Assembly: GCA_014904845.1 (NCBI GenBank)
Contig: MU119228.1
Coordinates: 62,001-126,000, forward strand
From: Acephala macrosclerotiorum
Taxonomy: Eukaryota > Ascomycota > Leotiomycetes > Helotiales > Mollisiaceae
DNA: 64,000 nucleotides
Reading direction: 5' to 3'
The notes under the pieces were generated by a model. It was not told where the DNA came from and did not search any database. It saw only the letters and a program-made list of their open reading frames with translations. How positions within the stretch are numbered: the stretch's first letter is position 1; each line of letters opens with the position of its first letter. Shown one piece after another: positions 11,942-23,191 of the stretch. A program made the translations under genes and the position numbers.

Positions 11942-12796
11942 TTACCAATCTTCAGGCACGACCCAAGTGGTTGTCTCGCCATCTTTGTTCTGTTCATTGA
12001 TCCGCTCATAACCCTCCATTTCTTCTTCCAGGTCGACGACTTCAACGTCGAAGATACTCTCCGGCTCCTCTTCCCGCCCTACTGATTTATCAACGCCAAC
12101 CATTTCAGCACCAACATTGTGCCCCTCGTCCACGAAATTCTTGGCACCGAAAAGACCCAGGTACTGTTTCTTATATTTCAACTTCCTTACCCTGATCGCA
12201 AAGATAAGTGCGTCAGATACCCCGTCCGATTTCTGCTTCATTGTGAGCGTCTTGGATGCGTTGGTCTTGGGCCCTGCCGACATAGTTGATCCAAGATTGA
12301 TACCAAATTCGATACCCCCTCCCATCTTCCTTACTTTCGTGTAGTCAATTGAGGGATTTTTTCCGGTCTTCAGACCCGTGATAAAATACACTGGGCTGTA
12401 GCTTGAGGTGTTTAAAAAGGCCTGAACCCCTGTTGCTTTGACCCCCTCGAGGTAATCCTTCTTTTCTGCGTCAAACTCGAGCGTGTCAAGGGTCTGGAAT
12501 TTGTATTTGTCGATGTTCCCACGTTCAGCGTCGATCTTGGCCTCGCCACCAACGCCTTCGAGAGCAAATGCTTTGAGTGCGACTCCAGCCTCACCTTTTA
12601 GCGCCTCCTCTCTCGTTGCCTCGAAGTTGGTCTCATGGGAGCAGAAGAGTCGAGGTTGTATATCTTTGATTTTTGGTTCCTTTCCCGCATTCAGCCGAAC
12701 CAATTCTTCGATGCTGCCAATGATGGTTCCAATCTGAAGACGTTCGACCGCCACTCGTTTTCCGAGGATGTGGTACTCTGGAGTGCTAGCGACCAT
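11942..12796 (-). CDS. Fungal gasdermin-like pore-forming protein (HET-Q1/RCD-1 type), 284 aa
   Basis: This is a single exon. I place the start at ATG 12796; the frame is open further upstream, but this start gives 284 residues, close to Podospora HET-Q1. The gasdermin pattern is PVYFITGLKTG (residues ~135-145), a glycine-rich stretch (GGGIEFGINLG, ~159-169), then a strand LIFAIRVRKLKYKK (~197-210). It matches the conserved order in gasdermins of YVVTE-type strand, Gly-rich loop, and ILAFRV-type strand. Residues ~85-170 would form the membrane-inserting hairpins. A strongly acidic tail follows (~241-263) and the protein ends TTWVVPEDW. Family members oligomerise at the plasma membrane and kill the cell after C-terminal cleavage. 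The divergent S8 protease next door supports the call. No frame break is seen. Confidence 0.8.
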   Translation of the reverse strand: MVASTPEYHILGKRVAVERLQIGTIIGSIEELVRLNAGKEPKIKDIQPRLFCSHETNFEATREEALKGEAGVALKAFALEGVGGEAKIDAERGNIDKYKFQTLDTLEFDAEKKDYLEGVKATGVQAFLNTSSYSPVYFITGLKTGKNPSIDYTKVRKMGGGIEFGINLGSTMSAGPKTNASKTLTMKQKSDGVSDALIFAIRVRKLKYKKQYLGLFGAKNFVDEGHNVGAEMVGVDKSVGREEEPESIFDVEVVDLEEEMEGYERINEQNKDGETTTWVVPEDW

Positions 12797-13362
12797 GTTT
12801 GCTCTATTCTCGAAAGGAGGATGCTTTAGGATCAAGAGAATTAAAAACCTGCACTCGTGCAATTTCCTGCGTGAAGGCATACGTTGGGCTTCAAAGTCGG
12901 CGTTAGCAAGTTTCGTTGACGAGGAGCACGAAAATATTTCTCGGTATGGCAATCGTAAGAACATGAGCATGTGTCGTTGCAGGATTCGTTCTCTGTCGTC
13001 ATATTCGCGAAAGAGTCGTGTGGCTTTACGATATAATTCTCATTAGCTTGGTAAGTTTCAGCTTCCTGCAGCCACGTCCCACAGCCTACGTACAAAAACA
13101 AGAGCTGAGCAAATCGTTATCTCGTGAGGGCGGCTGGGAGATCTCATAGGTTGGCTAATTCGCGCGGGGTCGGATGTCTTCTTCTGGCACCAAGCAAAAT
13201 TGGGATTGAGCGAGGCTTAGCGACCGGGTATTTTTCTCCCTCATTATTTGTTGGACTCGTTGGCTAGGCATCTCTCCAGTCGTTATAGCACGACTCTTTC
13301 AAACCACACCAAATCGAGTCGATAATTAGTACTTGTCGGACTACCAAGTCTTCCCGTTGCTC
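12797..13362. promoter_or_regulatory. Shared intergenic region of the divergent gasdermin/protease pair
   Basis: The two genes diverge from this 566-base stretch, so it should carry both promoters. It has no convincing open frame with its own start and no obvious TATA box. The bidirectional arrangement suggests co-expression or at least tight genetic linkage. Confidence 0.5.
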
Positions 13363-16170
13363 ATGGCTGGGATATTGGGATATTTTAAGTCCTCATTCGA
13401 TGCCGTCGCACAAACTTTTGCTCAAATAGAAGAGGACCTAGAGGGCGACCAACCTACGGCAGAACGCGATGTGGCTATAACCTTAAGCACATCTGCAGCA
13501 TTTGCTCGAGTGGATCTCTGGGGCGTGGGACGCGATTGGGAAGTTTACAACGATGGCAAAATTCCAGAACAGGTCCAAAAACACGCAATGGACGGCATTG
13601 AAAAGATTAGGAAGGACTTTCAGCCTGATGGGAAAGTTAGAAGCCGCAGGGAAGTCATCTTGAAGGCTTGGGGTGCTGTAGAGGCATATGAAAAACTTGC
13701 GGAGACGCTTGAACCGGAAGAAACAGTCAGACCAGATCCAGCAACAACTATCGACCCCTCCAAGTCTAAACTTAACGCTTGTAAGTTGCTGCATGATAGC
13801 ATTCGCAGAGACTTACAAATACTGTTTCACGCTCTCTCTCAGCAACTAGTCTGTTGCGACGAAACCCAATTCGCGCGGTTGAGATTGACCGGCTTCATTA
13901 ACCAGCTTGACGCACAGTCCCGGTCTTTCTTCGATCTGTATCTATCCTCTCGTCACGACTGGCCACCTCCCCGTTGGTTAGAGAGTAGATGCACCATCAC
14001 AAGGTATGAATCTCGTTTTTGAGTCAATATTTCACATTTGGCATCTAGCAATCCCTCACAAGACTGCCTTTTGCTGACAATGTTGATAGAACCTTGAGGA
14101 GCCGGCAAGAGCGAGGATGTCATGTCATACGGAGTTCAGAGCTCAAAGGCAAGAACTTGAATCTCTTGCTAGAAGAATCCCAACAGCCCAAAGCCCAGAA
14201 GACCGAAATAATCCGGGCACTCAAGAAAGCCAGACGGGGACAGTTCAGCTGGATCGATGCACCGTGCCGGCGTCTCCGGCATCTCCAACAATATCTCTTT
14301 GGGAGCTACTCAATCAAAGCCGCCCCGGCAGAGAGACTCAAAGCAAGAGGAGCTCGGAGACCTTCCTACCCAGAGTTAGGGATACCTTGTGTCTGAATCT
14401 AGCGTTGTCTCTGCTTCAGCTCTCAAATGATGAGTGGATAAGCATAAGATGGTGTTCAGATGAGAACACGAGCATATTTTTTCTCAACGACCCGGGGACC
14501 CAGGCAATACTTGACAAAACGCGTCCCTATCTCTCTTGGCGCCTTCAACAGGAGTCGAAGGCTGAATATGGTGATCACGATCTTCGTTGCGATCCCCAGC
14601 TTTTGGACTTTGCTCAGCTTCTTGTCGAAATACACAGGTGGGAGAGGCTTCCACAATTTGAAGTTCCACCTACTATTCAATCTCGGAGGGCGCCGTCTAA
14701 GGAGGAATTTCGCTCCACCCTATGCAAATTTGTTAACCAACACTTCCGGGTTTGCGATACGAAATTTACATTAGCAGTTAACGCCTGTTTGGACATCGCT
14801 GGAAGAGAAGCTAGAGATCAGTCTAATCCAGCGAAAATACAGGAGTATATCTTCCAAAAGATAGTACTACCGCTGGAGGCATACGCTGTAAATCCTGAGC
14901 CGGAATCAACATTAACGAATCTGCGCTGCTCAGATCAGAGACATTTAGACAAGCCAAAAACGACGTTGAGCCCGATGTCTCTTTATGACGAAAGCGTCAA
15001 TTATGACGAGCCTGAAGATAAATGGTTTGTTTCTTTCTCATGACAAAAGATTAGTGTCGTCTTCTCCCAGCTAACGTTTTATTAGTTCACAAGCGGATGG
15101 TTTTTTCCGTGACATGCGCAAGTTCACAGAAAGATACGTCAGTGGAATTTCCAAGGATACCCGGCGACCGAAGCTCATTGATAGGAAAATCCGCATTGCG
15201 GTAATTGATAGCGGGGTCCGAAAGGTTGACCCAACTATATGCGGGGCACGGAGTGGAAAGCATAAGAAAATTCAAGATTGCCGCAACTTCTCCTCTTCAG
15301 ATCCGAAAGATTGGGATGACGAAGTCGGCCACGGCACCATGGTAACTCACCTCTTGCTGGATGTAGCTCCGGAGGCCGAGCTTTTCATTGCCAAGGTTTC
15401 TAGTCAGAAGAAAATTCCTAGGAACAAGTTGTATCATATAGCCGAGGTTGGTAGCACCGTGTCTTCACTACATGGCTCTCATAGCGGCATGGCTGACAGA
15501 CGATCAGGCCATCAATTGGGCTGTGCAGGAGTGGAAAGTGGACATCATTACGATATCTATCGCACTTTCAGAGGAGAATCACCTTATAGACGAAGCCCTT
15601 GAGCAAGCCCTTGACCCAAGCTTCGACGATGCGACAGGGAAGATTATCTTCGCGGCCGCGGGAAATAAAGGGGGGAATGGCCAACAAGCATGGCCGGCGA
15701 GGAAAAAGGGCGTCATTGCCATTCACGCGACTGACTGGTACGGTACTGCTGCAAATTTCAATTCTACTAGCGATGAAGGAAATGTGAACTTTGCGACTCT
15801 CGGTCGCGATATACGGGTCGAGTGGCTAAGTGATGTTGATTCCGGTGAGTGGAAGAATCGCTACATCTCAGGAACGTCGTTTGCGACGCCTATTGCGGCT
15901 GGGATAGCTGCAAACGTTTTAGAATTTGCAAGACACAAGTTGAAACGGACAACACGTCGAAGGGATCGGCTTTTCTCGCACGATGGCATGAGGAAGATCT
16001 TCAGAGCAATGTCCTCCCGCATAGGTGATTATCACTATGTCCAACCCTGGACTCTTTGGGAAAAAGCGGAAAGAGGCGATTGGGGGGATCATCGAAGTGG
16101 TATAGTCCTGTCTCCTGATGAGCCTGAGAATATCTGTAAGGTACTCGAGTTTATCATCGGGATAAGCTGA
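13363..16170 (+). CDS. Subtilisin-like (S8) serine protease with long N-terminal helical region; gasdermin partner (HET-Q2-like)
   Basis: Exons are 13363-14003, about 14110-15024, 15086-15446 and 15508-16170, for about 859 residues. The last two introns (61 bases each) are canonical. The S8 catalytic machinery is complete: Asp in IAVIDSGV (~559), His in DEVGHGTMVTH (~601), oxyanion Asn in FAAAGNKGG (~692), Ser in SGTSFATPIAAG (~763). No signal peptide is seen, so it is probably cytosolic. The N-terminal ~530 residues are helical and resemble the domain (DUF7580-like, by impression) found in other fungal multidomain death-related proteins. It may sense a trigger. The exon 1/exon 2 junction is problematic: the best acceptor (14089) gives the wrong frame, and only AAG at 14109 keeps it. 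It should activate the neighbouring gasdermin by cleavage (inferred from het-Q1/het-Q2). Confidence 0.82.
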
Positions 16171-16338
16171 CTTTCAATCACTCAATCCAAAATTCTATTG
16201 ACTTTTTTACATTCAATTTCTCTTCCTGAACGCGCCCCGACAGTTCCGTCTCAAATGCTATCTTGTGAATCTCAACAATGTTAAACGCAATCGAGCTTGA
16301 TGAAATTGTCCACCATAATGAGTGTACTCGTACTCGTA

Positions 16339-16728
16339 CGGAGATTGCGGCATAAAGTGATGCGACTACAGGGCCTCGTGCCCTGAAATAGTGTTCTTAG
16401 GGCAACGATATCGCCATAGAGCGCTAAAAAGAGTGCTATAAGCGAATAAATTCCTTGTAAATCTAGGGTATTAACGCTTATCAGCCAAAAGGTTCCAAAG
16501 TAACCGCATGCGGGATAGTGCCCAAGATAAGGTGCAAATAGCGAGCGCTGATAGGCTCTTTAGGCTTGACAGACCCTAGAGCTACCTAAGATCTCCAGAA
16601 AGGCTTTTAGGGCTGATAGCCTAGAAATATAGCGTACTTGAAGCTTTTTAGCGGTGAGATAGCGTGTTTTCAGCGTACTGGGTGCCTGGAATGCCCTATA
16701 GTCGTATCACTTTATGCCACAATCTCCG
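16339..16728. mobile_element. 390-bp MITE with ~36-bp terminal inverted repeats and TA target duplication
   Basis: The left end reads CGGAGATTGCGGCATAAAG... and the right end, reverse-complemented, reads CGGAGATTGTGGCATAAAG.... The match extends about 36 bases with three transition mismatches. TA dinucleotides flank both ends (16337-16338 and 16729-16730), the Tc1/mariner target signature. The interior is non-coding. The size, TIRs and TA duplication fit a non-autonomous Tc1/mariner-type miniature element between the protease gene and the zinc-finger/nucleoside-hydrolase gene. Confidence 0.85.
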
Positions 16729-17080
16729 TACTTAGTTCTTAGCTGTGCCACTTCTAGATATCGTTATGTACCAGCGTAGGGCAAGGCAATGAGGTCATGA
16801 AGTCCTCAGATAATTGGTAAGCTAAGACTTATTTTAGATATGCGTGCTCGTGTCTGATAGGTAGGTGTGGGTAAGCCACGGTGACACGAGGATTAGGCGC
16901 CAACATCTCACGACTCAAGCCCCTGCAATCGCAGCCAGATATGCAGAAAGGCGGTGACCGCTGGCAGAATCCACACCTCCTCAGCTAACAGCTGTCTCGG
17001 CCTCTCCCAAGCATTCTCTTCTTCGCGCGATCATCGACTTGGCCCTTCCATTGACCCCTCCCTCATGTCGACCTGACATT
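16729..17080. other. Intergenic region upstream of the zinc-finger/nucleoside-hydrolase gene
   Basis: No gene is seen. The stretch immediately before ATG 17081 is C/T-rich (ctctcccaagcattctcttcttc), a probable promoter and 5' leader. Confidence 0.45.
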
Positions 17081-20000
17081 ATGGATTTAAATTCCAAGAA
17101 ACCCAATCAGCGAATTACTGATTTGACTCGCTCTTGTTTAGAATTGTTCAATGATTGCTTCTCTAAAGATCGGGTCGCTTTCGTGAGACTGGAAGGAGAA
17201 GAACGACGCCTCTGGGCATGGTCGGCCAGCCTGAGAGTGTTTGCGAAAGACCATGTCAACCTAGATGCTCAGTTGCGTCTGGAAAAACATGCTCAGATCC
17301 GGGAAATGGTTCTGCTCCTTCTCAACGTGTTGAGAGATAATTTGTCTTTTGGTACGGATGCTCTACATTCTTTGTTTACGACCATAGTATCTAAGACTGG
17401 CACGTATTAATATTGCCACCATAGCCTTTGATTCTGTTTCCTCCTCAAAAGTGACGGAAAGTAACAGAAATTCGCTCGATATCCCTCTTTTCGGAGTCGA
17501 GGGGTCTCTCAAGCGTTTGGAGACGATCGCCGCGGCTATTCTCCAAGCTACACAAGCAAGTCTAACCCGGAGAGTCATTGCCTATGCCAAGAAACAGCAG
17601 GACTATAAGGACATCGTACGGAGATTTTCCACGATTATTCTTGCCCGATATCGTGGCCTAGGACCAACAGATATGCCGATGTTTATTCGCTTAGAAGACC
17701 TCCCGTCCTGCGAGGATATTATGAGGCCCAAACCACTAGGGCTTTTTTTTGCCCTAGTAAAATGTTCTGTTGTTCGACATTACAGAATAATCTATGAGCG
17801 CAATGAGACCGACAAAGACAATAAGAAAGCCCTCCTAGAAGCCCCGCTAGCTGAAGAACCTAAGCCACCCGAAGACAACTCAGACAGAACTACAGAACGA
17901 CCGAATAAAGTCATAGCCGCGGCAGTGACTCCTTTAGAGGGACCACAGCAGTCAAAAACTAGTAACGAGACACTATCCGAAAGCAAGACACAGCCTCTGT
18001 CTCTACAGTTAACGGTTTTCAAAGAGAAGTTTGGCGAGGATGCCTCCGTTTCCGGGCCTAGACCTGAGCGAGCCCCTGTCTCTGAGGCTGGCATAGCATT
18101 GTATCCCCGGCCACCGAAATTATCAGAAGGACAGAAGGATGCTACCTGTCCAATTTGCAAGAAAGTGTTGTCCGCAAATGAGTTTGAAAACCTTAGCTGG
18201 ATGTGAGTCGCCTAGATGCCCTGTTGTTCACCTGAATGCACCACAAAAAGTCAAGCCGGCGGCTAATAATGATAGATCACACGTCAATAAGGATATCAAG
18301 CCCTATGTATGCATATCTGAGGAGTGTATGCCAAATCTTCAGTTTTTCGAAAGCCGCGCCTCGTGGATCGATCATATGCACAAGAAACATACGACCCAAT
18401 GGATTCGCTATCTGCACAATACGTTTTTTTGGAACTGTCCGGTCTGTCATGTACACTCTCCGACAGAATTTACATCCAAGGGAGAAATGGAGGAGAATTT
18501 GGTCGAGCATATGAGGGGATCCCACTCTGATGTTGTGGAGGAGTCTGATCGTCAATACATGGCCAGCCTCAGTGGTGTACCGCAGCATCGCCCTGTGGAC
18601 ATTTGTCCAATATGTGGAGAGCAGTATCAAGGACGAATCCGCCAAGAGTCGCCACCGCCGCCTAGCAGAGAGAGCACCGAAGAGAAAGGGGGAGGATTTC
18701 CTACAACTGATCTATCTACCAGGTCCCTTGGGTCCACGAAGAAGCCGAGCGTTGCATTTGTTCCAACAAGATCAGATGATGAAGATATTAAGCGTCCATC
18801 AGAGGTAGTGCGAGATCCTTCCAAAACAACGCGACTTACAGGAGTCGAGAAATGCATCGGCGATCACCTGAAAGCACTAGCCTTCTACTTCTCAAGCCGA
18901 GTAATCGAAGACGAAAACAAAAATGATATCAAAGAGGAACATGAATCTAGTTCGGTTTCAGGAAGAAGTGCAGATACTCGTTTACTTGGTCTTGGCTCGC
19001 TTCCATCTGTAGGATCTCAGGATGATCCACCACAATTTCCCTTGGTACATTACGATGGCTCTGTTATCACAGACAAAGAAGAGGACATGAAGAATTGCAT
19101 CGCGAGGAACTTGCAAGAGCTTCATGAGAGCTACCAGTGGGATCAAAGCCGCCGAGTTAAGGATCCCAAACTCTCCCTTGAAGATATGGAAATTTTGTTT
19201 CCAGATAAACTTCGCCAGAGCAATGAACGTATTTGGAATGGCATGGACCCTAGATACGCTCTGGCTTATGCTGCGTGTGTCTTCGTCGTCTTGGATCTCT
19301 GCAAGAAGGCCTGTTTGGTCATTGAGAAGAAGGATAACAATACGCAGAATGCCACAATGCAGCTACAAACATATCTCACCACTTTTTCTGATGCTCTGAA
19401 TCGCTTCCCTGGACGGAATCCAGAGACAAAAATCCCGGAAAATGGATACGTCTCGGTAAGAGCCCCCCACGCATCCTAGGCACCCCTTTTAAGCTCAGGA
19501 GGAGATTTAGCTGGGATATTTTTGTGTTAGTCTTTGAATATGTTTTACTAAAGGCCTGTACTTTCTCCAGGTTATTGAGGAATGCGCATCTGACAGCTGG
19601 GCCATTTCGGCTCAATTATCGGCTGGCCTACACAGCTCGTCTGGGTTTGACGACACTGCACTCGACGGAAAAGCTCTCAAGGAAAAGCTCCTCGAAATTG
19701 AGAGAACACTGAAACTTAGGATTGTCTTGGTAGACATTAATAGTCACCTTGGGGATATACAGCTGCTTGACGAACAAGAAGTCCGTCACCTGGACTCTAG
19801 TCAGTGGAATCTGATAAATCAAATTGTCCTTGCGATCAAGGGCGGGGATCCTAACTTTCTTCAAGTTGTGAAAGACCATGTTGACGCGATTATCCAGCGC
19901 AAAGACCAGAAGGCCAAAGAGCCTCAGCACAGAGCAACCAAGTATCAGCAGAGAAGCATCGATGTTGATGAGGTACTCCGGCCAACCCGGCACCAAAGAA

Positions 20001-22132
20001 GGGTTAAGGGCGCAAGCGATTCCATTGCTACTGATCTGAACAATTTGATTGATAATTGGTACTTATCAGCACTAGAAACAAGGAGGCAGCGCTATTCAAG
20101 AGACTCTCATGACCGAGATGCATGGACTGCGAGGCGAGATCTCGATCCTGGCAACTATCAAATCAAGGGGGCATGGCGCTATAACAGAACTAAGGACCAG
20201 AAAAGTTGGAAGCAGGAGAGCTTGATAGGGAGAGCTCGTGACCGCGCTTTCGGTACTTCAATCACGTTCCACGCTCATCGGGAGGATAGAGACATCTCAA
20301 ATATCTACCGGCAGTGGGTTGAAGGTCACAAACTGGAGTTCCTCAACACGCTGTATTCGTACGTATTCTCGCCATCCGCATACCTTAATAGGGCCCGTAC
20401 TAACGGACCCTGCAGTCGCTACTCCGTTGCCGGTTTTATTCCAGAAGAAATCATTTGGAAGGTTTTCAGGTGTTTGGTCTCAGAACTCGTTCCAAGGGTA
20501 AATCACACTACTTTTTTGTTGATCGACAATATTGACATGAACTAGGATCAAACGTGGGATGACGCTCCAAAGTACATCATTGAACACCCCAACACTATTT
20601 GGCAGGCTGGAAAATGCATCTTTCACATCCTTACACGTGGACGTTTCTGGAGCGACGAGGATAACGCTTTAAGCCCTGTCCACAACGGTCAGAAATTCGG
20701 GGACTATAAATGCAATATATTGCAAAAGGTTTACAGCAAGAATCTTATGAAGTATGTGTTGGCTTGTATATCCTTCTATCCGGAACGGAGGTACAGCCGG
20801 AGCGAGCTTCTTATTCACTTCGAGCTGGTATTATCGATCTTCGAGGGCAATTGCCAGCCGGGACCAGTACCAACGGATGATCCATTACCACCAACCCATC
20901 CTTTGATCCCTAGCGGCTTCACTCGCGAGGATATCAAAGTGTACGAAACTCTACTGAAGATCGTGGGCGATCGTGCAAAAGCTGCTGGAGAAGGCAAGCA
21001 ACTGATACCACATATTGCCGTGGTTACAGATCTCGCAACGGACTACGACGGTCTCCTTGCTATGATGTGTCTCAAAGAGCTTCATCGACTTGGTGTTGTC
21101 CACGTTGAAGGCTTTATAGCAAATCTTCTGCCTCCATATAAGCGAGCCTTGTTCGGTCGCGGAGCGCTTGATTCGATGGGCTATTCGCAGATGGGAATTC
21201 CGGTCGGTATTGGTACTGTTGGAGGACTTTATTCGCAGTCGTACGAATTTGACAATACCGAAGGGTTTATTGCCACACCAGATACGCCTCTTCCTTATGG
21301 AGAAGAGTTGTTAGAGAAGATCTTTAAGGAAGCCGCTGGAGGGACCGGGGGACATAAAATCACCGCCCTCATAATATCAAGCTTAATGGATATAGCCAAA
21401 TTTGTCAAGGAGAAGAGCGGTATATTTACAAACGGCATCAGCAACGTCGTTCTCCAAGGTGGCTATCGCATTATCAATGGTAAATTAACCGCCGATTTTG
21501 CAGCTCAAAATAATAAATTCGACGAAGAGAGCGCAACGTTCTTTCATACCTTTATACAAGAAAATGGCATCCATTCTACGGCGTGGACCGAAGTCGCCGC
21601 AACCGCCGTCCCATTATACAACGATCTCTTCGAATTCCTTGAGCAGTCAGGCCATCCGCTCGGTTTCTATTTGCGAAAAGCCCAAGTAAGACAAGAGCTT
21701 AATTTTTACAACCGTGCTTGTAGCGATCACCCTTATGCACCGCATATGACACAAGATTGGTATATAGAGACGAGATCCACCTGGTTTGCTGCTGGTCATG
21801 AGCCAGATGAGCCTTACCCGGTAGGCGAAGATATAGTTCCTTACTTTAGGAAGGTCGTCACCTACGATGCGCTCGCAGCTATAGGATCCGCCGGTGAAGA
21901 TGTACTCGAGGAGTTCGGGATTATAAAGCCGATTATGAAGAGGAAAGATGTCGGTGATAAGACACACAAATTAGTAGGAATTCCTGTTGTAATGGGCAGT
22001 GAAGGCGAGCCTGGATTGCCGCGGGAAGAGAATCTCGACGCGGAGATGATGGGTATAGTTATTACGGCGTTGTTGAAGGGTAGTATCTTGGCAAGATTGC
22101 AGGGACTTGGAGGCGTTGGGCTGGATAAGTAA
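17081..22132 (+). CDS. Large multidomain protein: zinc-finger modules + C-terminal nucleoside-hydrolase-like domain, 5 exons, 1571 aa
   Basis: Exons are 17081-17351, 17452-18202, 18276-19455, 19571-20497 and 20546-22132. All four introns are canonical GT-AG and preserve frame across 4716 coding bases. Residues ~1-300 are helical. Zinc-finger-like modules follow: CPICKK (~322), YVCISEEC...HMHKKH (~351-380), WNCPVCH...HMRGSH (~394-425) and ICPICG (~449). These resemble the C2H2-type region of many fungal NACHT/ankyrin-type proteins. A long unassigned middle comes next. The last ~375 residues resemble an inosine/uridine-preferring nucleoside hydrolase: AVVTDLATDYDGLLAMMCLKEL (an altered DxDxxxDD site), FGRGALDSMG, IPVGIGTVGG, ALIISSLMDIAKF. 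The canonical metal-site aspartates are only partly kept (DLATDYDG), so activity is uncertain. It lies next to the gasdermin/protease pair. Confidence 0.75.
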
Positions 22133-22334
22133 GGATGCTTGATCTCCTTATGTTAATTACTTAGCCTTTAGCAGATGGGCTCACTACTAGGGAGCATGCG
22201 GTACCTTCTTGCGAGACTTTTCAAATGAACAGCTTGTTATTTGAGAATTTGCAATTATGGGAGGGAACTAGAGCACTTGAGAAAAGACGTTCTTTATTCG
22301 CGAAGCTTTCTTTCGAGTTTCGAGGATAGTATCA

Positions 22335-23191
22335 AGCAAATCAGCTGCACTGAGGGCGACGCACCGCGTTGTTAATATTACTCAGTATCGCACACTTGAG
22401 GTTCGAGAAAGTCCCGGACCACGTCAAGTATCGAAAACTTCTTTCTCTCGTCACGCTTTGCGACTAGTACGATTGTGTTAAGTTGGTCCGGCCGTGGTTA
22501 CTCGATAACCTCCGGCTCCGCGGAGAGAAGACCGAGTCGCTGAAACAAGGGCAACACAAATGGCTGTTTATTGCATGGGTATTTGGACGGAGTTCCACAT
22601 TCGAGAAGCTTGCGAGGAATATGGTGAAGGATATATTTGTAGACTCTAACGAGGAATGATTGAGTCTGACACCTATGCCTCCCGAAATCATGGGTAAGAA
22701 CCAAACAAACGCCAAAAGAACATGCTAACGTTTTGTGTTATTCTCAGAAGCCATTCTCACCAAGCGCCGAGCAATCATTGCCTCCCTCTTCAGAATCCCA
22801 TACGACGTACCGAATAAATATGAGAACGCTTTCAAGCCGAGGATGGAAACCGCTGGAAGAGGAATGTCTGCACCGGTCGCACCCACGAACAAGACCAATG
22901 CGATGCCATGGTGTATTGGTTCATGGTTCTCGGTCTCCAGTCCATCAGCCTTTCCCCCGTCGGCAACCTGAAGATGTCGCCAACTGCATTAACCAACTTG
23001 CAAATCATCTTAACAACTTCAAAGTTCAACGTTTTGACCGCAATAACAAGGTAAGATCCGATCATGGCAGCTGCGGTGTTTACGAGGATTTCACCTCTTC
23101 AGTTGAGAGAGCGCTGTATTGCAATGTCGATCCAATTTTGGAGTCCCATAAGGTGCATATGCAAGCTCAAGCTGGACATCTTGGCAGGTAA
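22335..23191 (+). pseudogene. BTB/POZ-like copy 2, decayed
   Basis: The frame reads ALLILLSIAHLRFEKVP, then VTLCD-stop-YDCVKLVRPWLL where other copies have DQYDC, so CAG became TAG. WLFIAWVFGRSSTFEKLARNMVKDI then continues to a second in-frame TGA near 22657. The family's phase-1 intron is still present (22694-22747) and is followed by EAILTKRRAIIASLFRIPYD. Downstream the frame shifts. The tail …DPILESHKVHMQAQ is intact up to 23191. No start region or SSALSLASPVW segment is visible upstream, so the 5' third is lost or unrecognisable. Confidence 0.85.
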
